Part shown: piece after piece, positions 35,706 to 44,236 of the stretch
How the letters are laid out: each line of letters opens with the position of its first letter
Position numbering within the stretch: position 1 is the stretch's first letter
Assembly (NCBI GenBank): GCA_051006995.1
Contig: JBPCSQ010000028.1
Coordinates: forward strand, 62,001 to 126,000
DNA from: JAIQGF01 sp051006995
GTDB taxonomy: Bacteria; Acidobacteriota; Terriglobia; Terriglobales; Acidobacteriaceae
Length of the DNA stretch: 64,000 bases
Reading direction: 5' to 3'
The notes under the pieces: generated by a model
The model's database searches: none
The model's input: only the letters and a program-made list of their open reading frames with translations
What the model was told of the DNA's origin: nothing
Program-made: the position numbers and the translations under genes

Positions 35706-36482
35706 TCAGGCGGCGCGAGGCAGTGGTTGCCGCTTCAACGAGCGCAAAAAATCTTGCGCCGCGTGGTAGCCCTCCAGCGTGCCGACGTCCATGTACTTCT
35801 CGCCGCAGTGGGTGGCGCGGACCACGTTGCCGGCGTCAATGTAGGCGTTCAACAGGTGACCGAGATACTGGTCCTCGCGGTGCCGTGCTTCCCACAGCAG
35901 CTTCAGGTCGTGGAACGCTTCGCCCGTGGCGGTAACCGCGCCCCAAATCCACCGCGATTGCGGATTCGGCACTTTCACTTCGACGCGCTGCACGTAGCCG
36001 AACTCATCGCTGACCACCGCGTCGAAGGCCGATGCGTCCAGCACCGGAAAGCAGACCAGGTTCACGCCCGCGTCGTCGGTCTTGTCCAGCGCGTGCCGGT
36101 AGGCGTTTTCAGGAAACCAAATGGTGTCAGGCAATCCGATGAGCACGTGCCGCTGCTGGCGCGCGAAGGGCTCGGCGCGGAACAGCGCGTCGCACAGTCC
36201 GAGCGACTGCTGCTGCACGACATAGAAAATTTCCGCCGCGTACTGGCGCTCGGCGAAATACTTGACGATGTCGGTCTTCTCCGCCGAAATGACCATGCAG
36301 ATCTCGGTCGCCCCGGCGGCGATCATGCGCTCCACCAGGTATTCGGCCACCGCTTTGGGGCGCTCGACGCCGTCAATGATGCGCGAGCCTACCGGCAGCA
36401 GCTCCTTCGAGCAGCCCAGCGGCTGGATGCGCTGTCCGGCGCCGGCGGCGGGAATGATTCCTAGCATTTTCAGAGGCTCCAT
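35706..36482 (-). CDS. Sugar nucleotidyltransferase
   Basis: NDP-sugar pyrophosphorylase-like protein of 258 residues. The N-terminal signature is GIIPAAGAGQRIQPLGCSKE with LLPVG, the nucleotide-binding loop of the RmlA/GalU superfamily (the GxGxR consensus reads GAGQRIQP). IGLPDTIWFPENAY and the acidic VNLVCFPVLDASAFDAVVSD follow. It makes activated sugar from sugar-1-phosphate and NTP. The neighbouring gene encodes a CgeB-like glycosyltransferase, so the two may serve one glycan pathway; only 54 bp separate them. Confidence 0.85.
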   Translation of the reverse strand: MEPLKMLGIIPAAGAGQRIQPLGCSKELLPVGSRIIDGVERPKAVAEYLVERMIAAGATEICMVISAEKTDIVKYFAERQYAAEIFYVVQQQSLGLCDALFRAEPFARQQRHVLIGLPDTIWFPENAYRHALDKTDDAGVNLVCFPVLDASAFDAVVSDEFGYVQRVEVKVPNPQSRWIWGAVTATGEAFHDLKLLWEARHREDQYLGHLLNAYIDAGNVVRATHCGEKYMDVGTLEGYHAAQDFLRSLKRQPLPRAA

Positions 36483-36536
36483 GCTACGGGCTGGGGCTGC
36501 GGGCTACGGAAAAGCCAAAACCCACTGAAAATCTTG

Positions 36537-37640
36537 TTATCGGTTCGCAAGAACGTTGACCTCGGCGCCCACGCGATAGGCGTAGGCTTCGTTGAAGCAG
36601 GCCAGCATCTGCTCGGCGCGGCGGTCGCCGGTGTGCTCGCTCAAGGTGCGCTGGCGGGCGCGGCGCGACATGCGCGCCAGGTCTTCGCCATTCGCGGCCA
36701 GCGCCGCCACCACGTCGTCCGCGTCGCGCACGACGAACAATTCCTCGCCCGGCGCGAAAAACTCATCCAGTCCCTCCCAGGCGTCGGTGACGATGGGCGT
36801 TCCGCACGCGGCCGCCTCGAAAAAGCGCCCGGACGGGCAATACCCGTAGCGTGCCATGCCGTCGCGAGTGATGTTGAGGGTCATGCGCGACGACGAGTAC
36901 AACGCCGGATGTTCGGCAGGCGCAACATGTTCGAAGACGCGCACGTTCCCCGGCCAGGTCCAGCCGTGCGGATAGAGCGACCCTGCCAGGACAAAGCTCT
37001 TCGTGGGGGTGCGCCGCGCAGGTTCCAGGAACAGCGTGTCCACCTTGTGCTGGCGATCGGCGGCATAGGTCCCCATGTAGCTCAGCAGGCAGCGGAACTC
37101 GTCGCGCGCAGCGGTACGGACGTGCACCTCAGGATCCACGCAGCCGTAAATCGGCCGCGCCAGCCGCGCTCCCCAGCGCTGCTCCAGCTCCTGCAGGATG
37201 CGGCCGCCGGTGAACGAGAGATAGAGATCGAAGCCGGGAATCTGGTCGCGCCGCAGGTAATCGAGGTCGCCGCGCTCGAGATGGTCGAGCGTGATCGGCG
37301 TATCCAGGTCGTAAAAGACGCGCAGCGGTCCGCTCAACGAGAGCAGGTCGTCTACGATGCGGCTGCCCTCGGGACAGTAGCTGGCCGCCAGCACAACGTC
37401 GCTCTCGCCGGCGTCACGGAGCGCGCGCGAGCGGACCTCGTCCCAGGTTGTGTACAGACGGAGAGAACAGAACTCGCAGTCGGTGAAATCGCGCCGCAGG
37501 GCGTAATACGGGAGATCTTTTTCGTAGAAGGTGAGGCGGTGCCCGCGGCGGTGCAGCGCCCGCAGGATTGCCCGGTACGGCGTCGCGTGGCCGTTCCCCC
37601 AGGAAGAGGAGAGCGTCAGGCCGAAGATCGTGATTTTCAA
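36537..37640 (-). CDS. CgeB-like glycosyltransferase
   Basis: GT-B-fold glycosyltransferase-like protein of 367 residues. The N-terminus KITIFGLTLSSSWGNGHATP and ILRALHRRGHRLTFYEKDLP fits a GT-B donor half. The C-terminal half shows the CgeB/Glyco_trans_1_2 pattern: SSRMTLNITRDGMARYGYCP, SGRFFEAAACGTPIVTDAWE and GEELFVVRDADDVVAAL. The upstream position relative to the nucleotidyltransferase gene on the same strand suggests a joint role in surface glycan synthesis. Confidence 0.8.
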   Translation of the reverse strand: MKITIFGLTLSSSWGNGHATPYRAILRALHRRGHRLTFYEKDLPYYALRRDFTDCEFCSLRLYTTWDEVRSRALRDAGESDVVLAASYCPEGSRIVDDLLSLSGPLRVFYDLDTPITLDHLERGDLDYLRRDQIPGFDLYLSFTGGRILQELEQRWGARLARPIYGCVDPEVHVRTAARDEFRCLLSYMGTYAADRQHKVDTLFLEPARRTPTKSFVLAGSLYPHGWTWPGNVRVFEHVAPAEHPALYSSSRMTLNITRDGMARYGYCPSGRFFEAAACGTPIVTDAWEGLDEFFAPGEELFVVRDADDVVAALAANGEDLARMSRRARQRTLSEHTGDRRAEQMLACFNEAYAYRVGAEVNVLANR

Positions 37641-37865
37641 ACCAGCGTCCCCCGCGCGACCGGTGCGCCCACGTACTTACCTTTTCAGATGGCAGCCCAG
37701 CGCAAGCCGTTGCCGCCCGCCGTCGGCATGGGGGAGAAATACAGGGATAAGCCCGTAGCTACACCGCGGCGTATCTCACCACGCAGAGCGCCGCCGGAGC
37801 GCGCTCGCCCGGAACGCGATGAGCGAGCGCCTCTCCGCGTTCGAGGGCGAACGCGCTTGTCGCGG

Positions 37866-38306
37866 CTAGTCCGCGGCGCGCGATTCTTCCAGCTTGGCGT
37901 CCAGGGTGATCTTAGCGTTGAGCAGCTTGGATACCGGGCAGCCGCTTTTGGCATTTTCCGCAGCCGTGCGGAAGGCTTCAGGACTGGCGCCGGGAACCCG
38001 CGCTGTAGTCTGAAGATGAACGGCGGTGATGGCGAAGCCGGACTCCAGCTTTTCCAGCGTGACCGTTGCCTCGGTGGCAATCCGCTCCGGCTTCAATCCC
38101 GCGTTGCCCAGTTGCGCCGAAAGCGCCATCGAGAAGCAGCCGGCGTGCGCCGCCCCGATCAGCTCCTCCGGGTTGGTGCCCTTCTCGTTCTCGAAGCGGG
38201 TGACGAACGAGTACGGCGTATTGGACAGCACGCCACTGGCGGTGGAGACGGCTCCCTTCCCGTCCTTTAACCCGCCGTTCCACACTGCACTACCTTTGCG
38301 CTGCAT
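37866..38306 (-). CDS. OsmC-family peroxiredoxin-like protein
   Basis: Organic hydroperoxide reductase-like protein of 146 residues. The family start is KGSAVWNGGLKDGKGAVSTA. The first catalytic Cys is in ELIGAAHAGCFSMALSAQLG and the second in NAKSGCPVSKLLNAKITLDA, the OsmC pattern rather than Ohr. It reduces organic peroxides using thiols. It is a single-gene unit on the minus strand. Confidence 0.93.
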   Translation of the reverse strand: MQRKGSAVWNGGLKDGKGAVSTASGVLSNTPYSFVTRFENEKGTNPEELIGAAHAGCFSMALSAQLGNAGLKPERIATEATVTLEKLESGFAITAVHLQTTARVPGASPEAFRTAAENAKSGCPVSKLLNAKITLDAKLEESRAAD

Positions 38307-38444
38307 GATTTCTCCTTCGTAAGCTCATCAATTGCGTTTACTGATTCCCTGCGAGCCCGTTCTTGCGCAAAAGTTCCGTGTTCTGAGCTCCGAGTTCCGA
38401 CGGACTGCATTGGATGCTCGTACTCGGAACACCGAACTCGCAAC

Positions 38445-38846
38445 TCATTCCGCCGGCAGATCGCTCGACCAGGTATCGGCGACGATCCGCCACTGGCCGT
38501 CGCTTTGTTGCCGCCACACCGTCAGGTACTTGCCGCGGTCCTGCCGCTTGCCGCCGTCGCGGGGAACGCTCATGGTGTAGCGGCCCACGTCGTAGGCGAG
38601 GTCGCCCGAGTGCTTGATGAAGGTGACCTCATAGGTGAGCTCGCCAACCCCGTGCTGCATGGGTCCCTGAAGATATTCGCGGATGGCGTCACGGCCGTGA
38701 ATGGCGGCGTGATGCGGCGGCATGTACACCGCATCGGGCGCGTAGGCCTGCATGAGCTTATCGAGGTCCTTGGCATTCCAGTGCCGCGCCCACTGCTGCC
38801 CGATCTGGCTGATGTGGAGTTCGACTTGGTCGGCTGTAGTCGGCAT
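38445..38846 (-). CDS. SnoaL-like/DUF4440 nuclear transport factor 2-fold protein
   Basis: Protein of 133 residues with an NTF2-like fold. The helix QIGQQWARHWNAKDLDKLMQ is followed by YAPDAVYMPPHHAAIHGRDA and IREYLQG. The C-terminal strands GKYLTVWRQQSDGQWRIVAD and TWSSD match DUF4440/SgcJ-type proteins. It could be a small enzyme or ligand-binding protein; no catalytic set is identifiable. Confidence 0.8.
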   Translation of the reverse strand: MPTTADQVELHISQIGQQWARHWNAKDLDKLMQAYAPDAVYMPPHHAAIHGRDAIREYLQGPMQHGVGELTYEVTFIKHSGDLAYDVGRYTMSVPRDGGKRQDRGKYLTVWRQQSDGQWRIVADTWSSDLPAE

Positions 38847-38951
38847 ATAGCCTCCGATGCACCATCGAAACCCTCCAATTTTATCGAAGAATCCAGAGCG
38901 GCGGGACTAGGCGCCAGGATGCCGGGAAAAATTCCTTTCCCGACGCGGGCC

Positions 38952-39113
38952 TCAGTAGAAGTCGGAGCAGCTCAGGAAAAATCCGCAGCGCCGGCATACC
39001 AGCTTGCAGTGGCTTTCCTCGAGCGGCGAGGAGCAGGTAGGGCAGGTCTTCATGACGCTCGCCGGAGGCGCGGTTTGCGAAGGCGGAAGCGGCGGCGTGT
39101 CTTGATCCGCCAC
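38952..39113 (-). CDS. Small zinc-ribbon protein
   Basis: Small frame of 53 residues starting at GTG 39113, whose G is shared with the TAG stop of the upstream gene. A Pro-rich leader is followed by MKTCPTCSSPLEESHCKLVC and RRCGFFLSCSDFY. The two CxxC pairs (CPTC and CRRC) make a zinc ribbon. An internal ATG at 39053 would give 33 residues. Coupling to the upstream gene and the intact Cys pattern support a real gene; its role is unknown. Confidence 0.6.
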   Translation of the reverse strand: MADQDTPPLPPSQTAPPASVMKTCPTCSSPLEESHCKLVCRRCGFFLSCSDFY

Positions 39114-39550
39114 TACAGCCTCTCGTCCCAGAGCAGCGCGTAGAGGTCCTCGCCGTTAATCAGCCGCTGCAGCGAGCGCAGTTGCGGCGGGAAAAACAGC
39201 AGTCCGAGACGATGGTGGATTTTGAAGCGGGCGAGCACGCGCTCGGGCAGGGGTCCACGGACATGTGGCTCCACAAGTCGCGAAAGCTCCCCCAGATCGC
39301 GCGGCAGCAGGCAGGGACGCGGCGAAACCCACGCCAGGCGCAGCAGCACGCAGAAGTACTGGAATTCGGCGCTGGAAAACTGCTCGCGCCACCGCGGATT
39401 GAACGGAAAAAATGGGAACGGGTTCTTCTCGACCACGCAGACGCCCGGCCACATGGGTACCAGGGGCGGAGTTCCACCTCGGGGCAACGGCTCCTCCCTC
39501 AATTGGGGAAAACGTGAGTCGAAGATGCCGCAGGTCGCGCGGTTTTGCAA
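39113..39550 (-). CDS. Conserved-looking protein of unknown function
   Basis: Protein of up to 145 residues that I do not recognise. The frame starts with TTG 39550; an ATG at 39454 would give 113 residues. Text such as NPRWREQFSSAEFQYFCVLL and LRSLQRLINGEDLYALLWDE is protein-like and rich in aromatics, with no known motif seen. It lies just downstream of a parS-like palindrome and is coupled to a small zinc-ribbon gene. The start is uncertain. Confidence 0.5.
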   Translation of the reverse strand: MQNRATCGIFDSRFPQLREEPLPRGGTPPLVPMWPGVCVVEKNPFPFFPFNPRWREQFSSAEFQYFCVLLRLAWVSPRPCLLPRDLGELSRLVEPHVRGPLPERVLARFKIHHRLGLLFFPPQLRSLQRLINGEDLYALLWDERL

Positions 39551-39562
39551 GCGGAAAGGAAA

Positions 39563-39578
39563 TGTTCCACGTGGAACA
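39563..39578. promoter_or_regulatory. parS-like centromere palindrome
   Basis: TGTTCCACGTGGAACA is a perfect 16-bp palindrome that matches the ParB-binding consensus TGTTTCACGTGAAACA at 14 of 16 positions. It keeps the central CACGTG. No parAB genes are in the window, but parS sites are often scattered around the origin region. Confidence 0.7.
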
Positions 39579-39579
39579 T

Positions 39580-39595
39580 TTGTGACATGTCACAA
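39580..39595. promoter_or_regulatory. Perfect 16-bp palindrome next to parS-like site
   Basis: TTGTGACATGTCACAA begins one base after the parS-like site. It resembles a CRP/FNR-family operator (TGTGA and TCACA half sites) but with a 4-bp rather than 6-bp spacer. It could control the gene at 39113-39550 or the FmdE-like gene side, or belong to the parS region. Confidence 0.45.
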
Positions 39596-39638
39596 TTTTT
39601 CGGATGAGCGACGGTTGAATTGCAACCAGTTGCAGCGT

Positions 39639-40220
39639 TTATAGCCGACGGTAATAAGTGTCCCCGGCGCAGGCGCGGCACAGGGTGCGGCCGTCGCGCA
39701 CGATCTCGCGCCGGAAGTTGATGCCTTCGCCGCACTGGGCGCATACCACTCGCTCGCCCTTGTAGCCGGGGAACTCTTCCGGAGGAAGCTCGACCGTGAC
39801 TGGCTGCACGTCAAAAAGATCCTCGTCGGACATCTCGCGGTAGGCGAGCATCTGTTGCTGGTTCTTGCTTTCGATCTCCGGGTGCATGCTCCTGGCCAGT
39901 GCTTTGGAGGATTCCCTGGCGGCGACGCGAAAGGCACGGCCGGTGGAAACGTCCACGAAGGTGGCGGCAACCTTGCCCCAGTCGCGGAATTTCAGCGCGC
40001 GCTTGCCCAGCCGGCAGCCGGTGACTACGGCGACAGCATCGGTGGCGCACCGATCAATCTCCACGAAGGTCACGATCCGCTTGCGGTCCTTGCCGCGAGG
40101 ATCGTCAATGCCGAGCTTTTGCAGGCCGAGCATGGCCATGCGGACGCCAAGCACCTGTCCGGCGCAGAGATGGCCGTGGGCGAATTCGGCGTCGCGAAGA
40201 TATTCGTCGAGTGATTTCAT
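39639..40220 (-). CDS. FmdE-family protein with C-terminal zinc finger
   Basis: Protein of 193 residues similar to subunit E of formylmethanofuran dehydrogenase (FmdE). The diagnostic N-terminal segment is DAEFAHGHLCAGQVLGVRMA with a conserved Cys, then VTFVEIDRCATDAVAVVTGC. The C-terminus has a zinc finger: CAQCGEGINFRREI and CRACAG. Bacteria with FmdE homologues lack methanofuran, so the role is unknown, possibly linked to molybdenum enzymes. The ATG overlaps the stop of the upstream exported-protein gene by 4 bp. Confidence 0.85.
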   Translation of the reverse strand: MKSLDEYLRDAEFAHGHLCAGQVLGVRMAMLGLQKLGIDDPRGKDRKRIVTFVEIDRCATDAVAVVTGCRLGKRALKFRDWGKVAATFVDVSTGRAFRVAARESSKALARSMHPEIESKNQQQMLAYREMSDEDLFDVQPVTVELPPEEFPGYKGERVVCAQCGEGINFRREIVRDGRTLCRACAGDTYYRRL

Positions 40221-40891
40221 TGTTTATCTTGATCGCCAGACTCGGGCGGTTCGGTGAAGATGTCGGCGGAGTGGCCGCGGACCTCGAACGTCAGCTTCTG
40301 GCCACCGACGGGCTCGAAGGTGACGCGCGTCGGCTGACGCTGCCACACGGGCGCAGCGCACTGCGAATCAGGTACGTCGAGCTCTTTCACCAGGCCGAGA
40401 TCGCGGCGCAGAACCGGCTTCCTGCGCGCAATCTGCGCCACCACTGCGTAGAGCTTGGCGCCATCGTCCGAGACGCCGCAGTAGGCCGCGTAGTCACGAT
40501 ACCAGTTTGCGACCGAATAGAAGGGATCGAAGTACGGCAGATTGAGCTGCGAGATGCGCCCCGTGTCGCGGTCCACCATCATCCAACCGCCGCGCTGCCA
40601 TTTCCATTTATGGTTGGTGCCCGCGTCTTCGGGAAGCCAGTCATTGAGCCGGTAGGCACGGCGGACGACGAAGACGCGCTCGGTGATATCGCGCGGGTCG
40701 CCTGTGGTGAACTCGCGCAGGCGCCCATCCACTACGAGCGAGCGGACTTTCATGTCCACTGTCTTGTCTTCGCGAGGGCCGACGAAAAGCTTCACCGGCA
40801 ATGTTTTGCCGAAACTGACGACGTGGGGCTTGGGGGCGGCGTAGGCGGAGAGTGCGAATAGAAAGATGGCCGCGACAACATAAAGACGCAT
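40217..40891 (-). CDS. Exported protein of unknown function
   Basis: Protein of 224 residues with a signal peptide (MRLYVVAAIFLFALSAYAAP) from ATG 40891. A GTG-type extension to 40939 adds only Arg/Pro-rich sequence. The mature part has phrases such as WMMVDRDTGRISQLNLPYFD and SVANWYRDYAAYCGVSDDGA, with no family I recognise. It is translationally coupled (ATGA) to the FmdE-like gene, so the two probably act together. A role outside the cytoplasm is likely. Confidence 0.65.
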   Translation of the reverse strand: MRLYVVAAIFLFALSAYAAPKPHVVSFGKTLPVKLFVGPREDKTVDMKVRSLVVDGRLREFTTGDPRDITERVFVVRRAYRLNDWLPEDAGTNHKWKWQRGGWMMVDRDTGRISQLNLPYFDPFYSVANWYRDYAAYCGVSDDGAKLYAVVAQIARRKPVLRRDLGLVKELDVPDSQCAAPVWQRQPTRVTFEPVGGQKLTFEVRGHSADIFTEPPESGDQDKQ

Positions 40892-41083
40892 GGGGAAGCG
40901 TAGTCCGCGACGGGGAGGATTCGCAAGCGCGCTACCCACACATCGGCGGCATTCTCTCGCGTCTGTACACGGGCGCTTTGCAGGGGTCGCTGGTTGGGGC
41001 GTAGAATGCCCGGGATACCTGCATCGGCGGTGGGGCTAGATGCAACCCTGAGCGGGTCAGCTCACGTCCAGTCTAAGAACATC

Positions 41084-42064
41084 ATGGACCTTTCCGTCCC
41101 AGGCAAGCGCGCGGCGCGCATTCTCGTGGTGGACGACAACGAGGACAATGCCGCGCTGATGTCGCAACTGCTATCCGGCGAAGGCTACGTGGTGCGGGTG
41201 GCGCACAATGCCGCGGAAGCGGAGCGGGAGGTAGCCTACCACGCGCCGGACTTGATCCTGCTGGACGTGATCATGCCCGGCAAGACGGGGTACGAACTGT
41301 GCCACGAACTGAAGGCCAACCGCGAGACGCGGCTGATCCCGCTGGTCATGATCACCGGGCTGAGCGACCGCGAGGACAAAATCCGCGGCATCGAAGCCGG
41401 CGCCGACGATTTCCTGAACAAGCCGATTTTCCCGGAGGAGCTGTTCGCACGCGTGCGCTCGTTGCTCAAATTGAAAGATTTCACCGACGAACTCGAGTCG
41501 GCCGAGGACGTGCTGTGCACGCTGGGACTCAGCGTGGAGGCGCGCGATCCTTACACCGAAGGCCATTGCGAGCGCCTGGCGCACCAAGCCAGCGAACTGG
41601 GGCGGCATCTCGGCCTAGACGAAGATTCCCTGGTGGCGCTGCGGCGCGGCGGGTTCCTGCACGATCTCGGGAAAATCACGGTGCCGGATGAAATTCTGAA
41701 AAAGGGCAGCGATTTGACTCCCGGCGAGTGGGAAATCATGAAGCAGCACCCGATTACCGGCGAGGTGATCTGCCGCCCGCTGAAGTCGCTGCGCACCGTG
41801 TTGCCGATCATTCGCAACCATCACGAACACTGGAACGGCTCGGGATATCCGGACGGGCTGCGCGGAACGGACATTCCCCTGCTGGCGCGAGTGCTGCAGG
41901 TGGTGGACGTGTACGACGCGCTCACCACCGAGCGGCCGTACAAGCCAGCGCTAGAGCACGCCGACGCGGCACAAACCATTCGGCGGGAAGCGGCGGCGGG
42001 ATTGTGGGACCCGGAATTAGTGGAAGAGTATCTGAAGGTAGTGAAGAAGGCGAAAGCCGCATAA
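41084..42064 (+). CDS. Response regulator with HD-GYP phosphodiesterase domain
   Basis: Two-domain protein of 326 residues. The receiver domain (about 8-125) has the acidic pair in ILVVDDNEDNA, phospho-acceptor Asp in DLILLDVIMPGKTGYEL and Lys in DDFLNKPIF. The HD-GYP domain shows the metal motif HDLGKITVPDEILKKG, then HHEHWNGSGYPDGLRGTDIP, intact. It probably hydrolyses c-di-GMP when phosphorylated. ATG 41084 starts just before the receiver; an ATG at 40994 would add 30 residues without homology. No partner kinase is adjacent. Confidence 0.92.
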   Translation: MDLSVPGKRAARILVVDDNEDNAALMSQLLSGEGYVVRVAHNAAEAEREVAYHAPDLILLDVIMPGKTGYELCHELKANRETRLIPLVMITGLSDREDKIRGIEAGADDFLNKPIFPEELFARVRSLLKLKDFTDELESAEDVLCTLGLSVEARDPYTEGHCERLAHQASELGRHLGLDEDSLVALRRGGFLHDLGKITVPDEILKKGSDLTPGEWEIMKQHPITGEVICRPLKSLRTVLPIIRNHHEHWNGSGYPDGLRGTDIPLLARVLQVVDVYDALTTERPYKPALEHADAAQTIRREAAAGLWDPELVEEYLKVVKKAKAA

Positions 42065-42139
42065 AAAGGCTTCGGGCGGCAGGCTGCGGGCTTCAGGCCG
42101 AAAATATTCTAACGTTCACGGGCACACCTAAAAATAACA

Positions 42140-42172
42140 AAGCCGCTGTTATCAGCAGCGGCTTTTCCGTTT
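42140..42172 (+). terminator. Terminator after HD-GYP gene
   Basis: AAGCCGCTG (42140-42148) pairs with CAGCGGCTT (42156-42164), with a 7-nt loop, followed by TTCCGTTTT on the plus strand. It lies between convergent genes. Confidence 0.8.
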
Positions 42173-42221
42173 TGATACGAATCCCCACGATCTTGAGCCC
42201 GGAGCCTGCAGCCCGACGCCT

Positions 42222-43514
42222 CTACGCGGCGGCACCGGGCCGCATGCCAGCAGCGCCGAGGTGAACGATGGTGACTGCGCCATTCGCACCTTCGATCTCG
42301 ATCAGCTTGTCGCGACCTTGATCGCGAACGGCAACGCGCCTGGTTTGAATGAGGTGCGTGGCGTGACGGTCAGGATCACTGCCGAGGGAGACCGAGATGG
42401 TGCACTCGCGGTCCTTGACGTCGGCGCCGATGCCGCCGAGCGGAACATCGCGCTGCTCAGTTCGAGCGTTGCCGCCGTCGCGAATCTCCACCGTGACATT
42501 TTTTCCTGACCAGGCTTTATCGAACTGGTTGAAGAAACTCAACCACTGCTCGGGCGCAATTTCACGCGCGCGCAGCAGCGCGTCCACGTCCTGATCCGCG
42601 CTGGATCCGGTGAGCGCGCCGAGCACCTGGCCTCCGGTGTAGGTCATTTCGGAGCTGCCGTGTTCCTGGTAGCTGCCGCCGAATGATCCTGCCATACGGA
42701 CCTCGGCTGGTCCGGTCGGAAACGGTCCGGTAGCCGGGTAGACGCCGGAGCGACCGACGACGTCGCGGCGGCCCTGGCCGGACGCCTGGCGGCGGCTGCC
42801 GGCGCGGGGACCGCGCGCGGGCTGAAGCGCATCCATCATTTCGCCAACGATGCGGGTGCGGCGGCCGCTGCGTGCCAGCAGCCCGAGACCAAGAATGCCG
42901 AGTGTGGTATTCGCCAGCCCGGGATTGCGAATGCCGCGCGCCAGCAGCGTCAGCCCGAGCCCTCCCATGACGAGGCGTGTACCGGGCGCCCAGTTTTCCT
43001 GCAAGAGCTCCGGCTTGTCGCCGCCGCGCAGGTGGGCGCCTTGAAGTCCGGGAATGTTCGCGGAGGAATCGTGCTCCTCCAGGCGGCAATCTACGCCGCG
43101 AACGCCGCGCACGATGTGGACGGCGCGCTCAATCTCCGGAATTTCGCCGCGCAGCACGGGGCCGGTGAGCACGATGTTGCCGCCGCGCGCGTGAACCTCG
43201 ATCGAGCCCGGGTGGCAGGCGACGCGGCCCAGCTTGGAGCGGACTCGCTGCTCCAGGATGTCATCGGACACATCGCTGGTCTGGAACAGCCCGGTGGTTT
43301 CGGCGACCAAGCCTTCGGCGCGGTGCTGCAGGTCGCGGACACCTTTGTCCACGGCATCGCCGGCGAGATTCAATAAACGATAAAGCTTCTGCTGGGCCAT
43401 GGCGCGGCGGCGGTGGCCGCGTTCCGGATCAAGGGCGTACATGATCCCGGCGCCCAGGCCCATGCCGCTGATGAAAGACAAGGTGGGATTGGCGGAGCGC
43501 TGGTTCTGCTTCAT
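42222..43514 (-). CDS. BON-domain protein
   Basis: Protein of 430 residues from ATG 43514, which has GGAGG upstream. An N-terminal glycine-rich membrane-like segment (LSFISGMGLGAGIMYALDPE) is followed by a BON domain: DDILEQRVRSKLGRVACHPG, SIEVHARGGNIVLTGPVL, and RGVRGVDCRLEEH. BON domains are thought to bind phospholipid membranes. A second hydrophobic stretch (LVMGGLGLTLLARGIRNPGL) and a long C-terminal part without recognised family follow. It may be an envelope stress protein. Confidence 0.75.
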   Translation of the reverse strand: MKQNQRSANPTLSFISGMGLGAGIMYALDPERGHRRRAMAQQKLYRLLNLAGDAVDKGVRDLQHRAEGLVAETTGLFQTSDVSDDILEQRVRSKLGRVACHPGSIEVHARGGNIVLTGPVLRGEIPEIERAVHIVRGVRGVDCRLEEHDSSANIPGLQGAHLRGGDKPELLQENWAPGTRLVMGGLGLTLLARGIRNPGLANTTLGILGLGLLARSGRRTRIVGEMMDALQPARGPRAGSRRQASGQGRRDVVGRSGVYPATGPFPTGPAEVRMAGSFGGSYQEHGSSEMTYTGGQVLGALTGSSADQDVDALLRAREIAPEQWLSFFNQFDKAWSGKNVTVEIRDGGNARTEQRDVPLGGIGADVKDRECTISVSLGSDPDRHATHLIQTRRVAVRDQGRDKLIEIEGANGAVTIVHLGAAGMRPGAAA

Positions 43515-43662
43515 AGAGCCTCCGTGCGTAATAGTTGCCAGTTGTTTGCCGGCAGTTGCTAGCGAGTTGCGACGTTGAGAGTGAAGGCTGCCGCCGTGAG
43601 AAATGAAGGAACACGGCAAATAGAACGCAATGCACAATACGCGGCGCTCCCCCGAGGTAATT

Positions 43663-43914
43663 TCAGGAGGCGACGGCGCCGTGTTGCAGGGGAACGCGCG
43701 GAAGAGGAACGGCGGTAACGCCACGGCCCGGCTGGTAGGCCAGTGTCATGGTGGAGGCACAGTCACCACAGAGCCAGAAATATTCAATGCGATGCGGGGC
43801 TTTGCCCTCGCTGGCCAGGCGCGAACCGGGGGCGGAGTCAATCTGGAAGAGCTTGCCCTCGCGCAGGTAGTGGAAATGGGCAGAGCAATCGGGATTGGCG
43901 CATTTCGAAAGCAT
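43663..43914 (-). CDS. Small zinc-binding protein
   Basis: Protein of 83 residues with two Cys pairs: MLSKCANPDCSAHFHYLREG and FWLCGDCASTMTL, a likely zinc-binding fold. The intervening GKLFQIDSAPGSR is typical of small acidobacterial proteins that I have no named family for. It precedes the BON-domain gene on the same strand at a distance of about 150 bp, with a different promoter region between. Confidence 0.65.
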   Translation of the reverse strand: MLSKCANPDCSAHFHYLREGKLFQIDSAPGSRLASEGKAPHRIEYFWLCGDCASTMTLAYQPGRGVTAVPLPRVPLQHGAVAS

Positions 43915-44236
43915 GGCCGCTTAAAACCGGCGTGGCGAACCGGCAAAGGATGTGGGGCCGGGGTCCTGCTGACGGTTTCTAGGATGCAACAGTCGAAAAC
44001 AGAGCTGACTGTGGAAAACAAAATAAATGAGGCGGGTGCGTCCACTTACGCCACCGAGCCCAAATCGGAACGCCGCCGATGCACCAATCCTAGTGCACCC
44101 TTAAGTGCTGTAAAGGTTGGTAAAGCCGGTTGACCCGAGACTGCGACACTCCATAAGATGCCGTTTCTACCAGAAATCCTGGTGGGAAAACCGGCGCGAC
44201 CTTCGGCGCCCAGGCTTACGTGTGCGAGGAGAAGTC

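Noticed and set aside
39500..39577. Mini-frame MFHVEH... on the minus strand
   Set aside because: Only 26 residues; the start is created by the parS-like palindrome itself and the rest is not protein-like.
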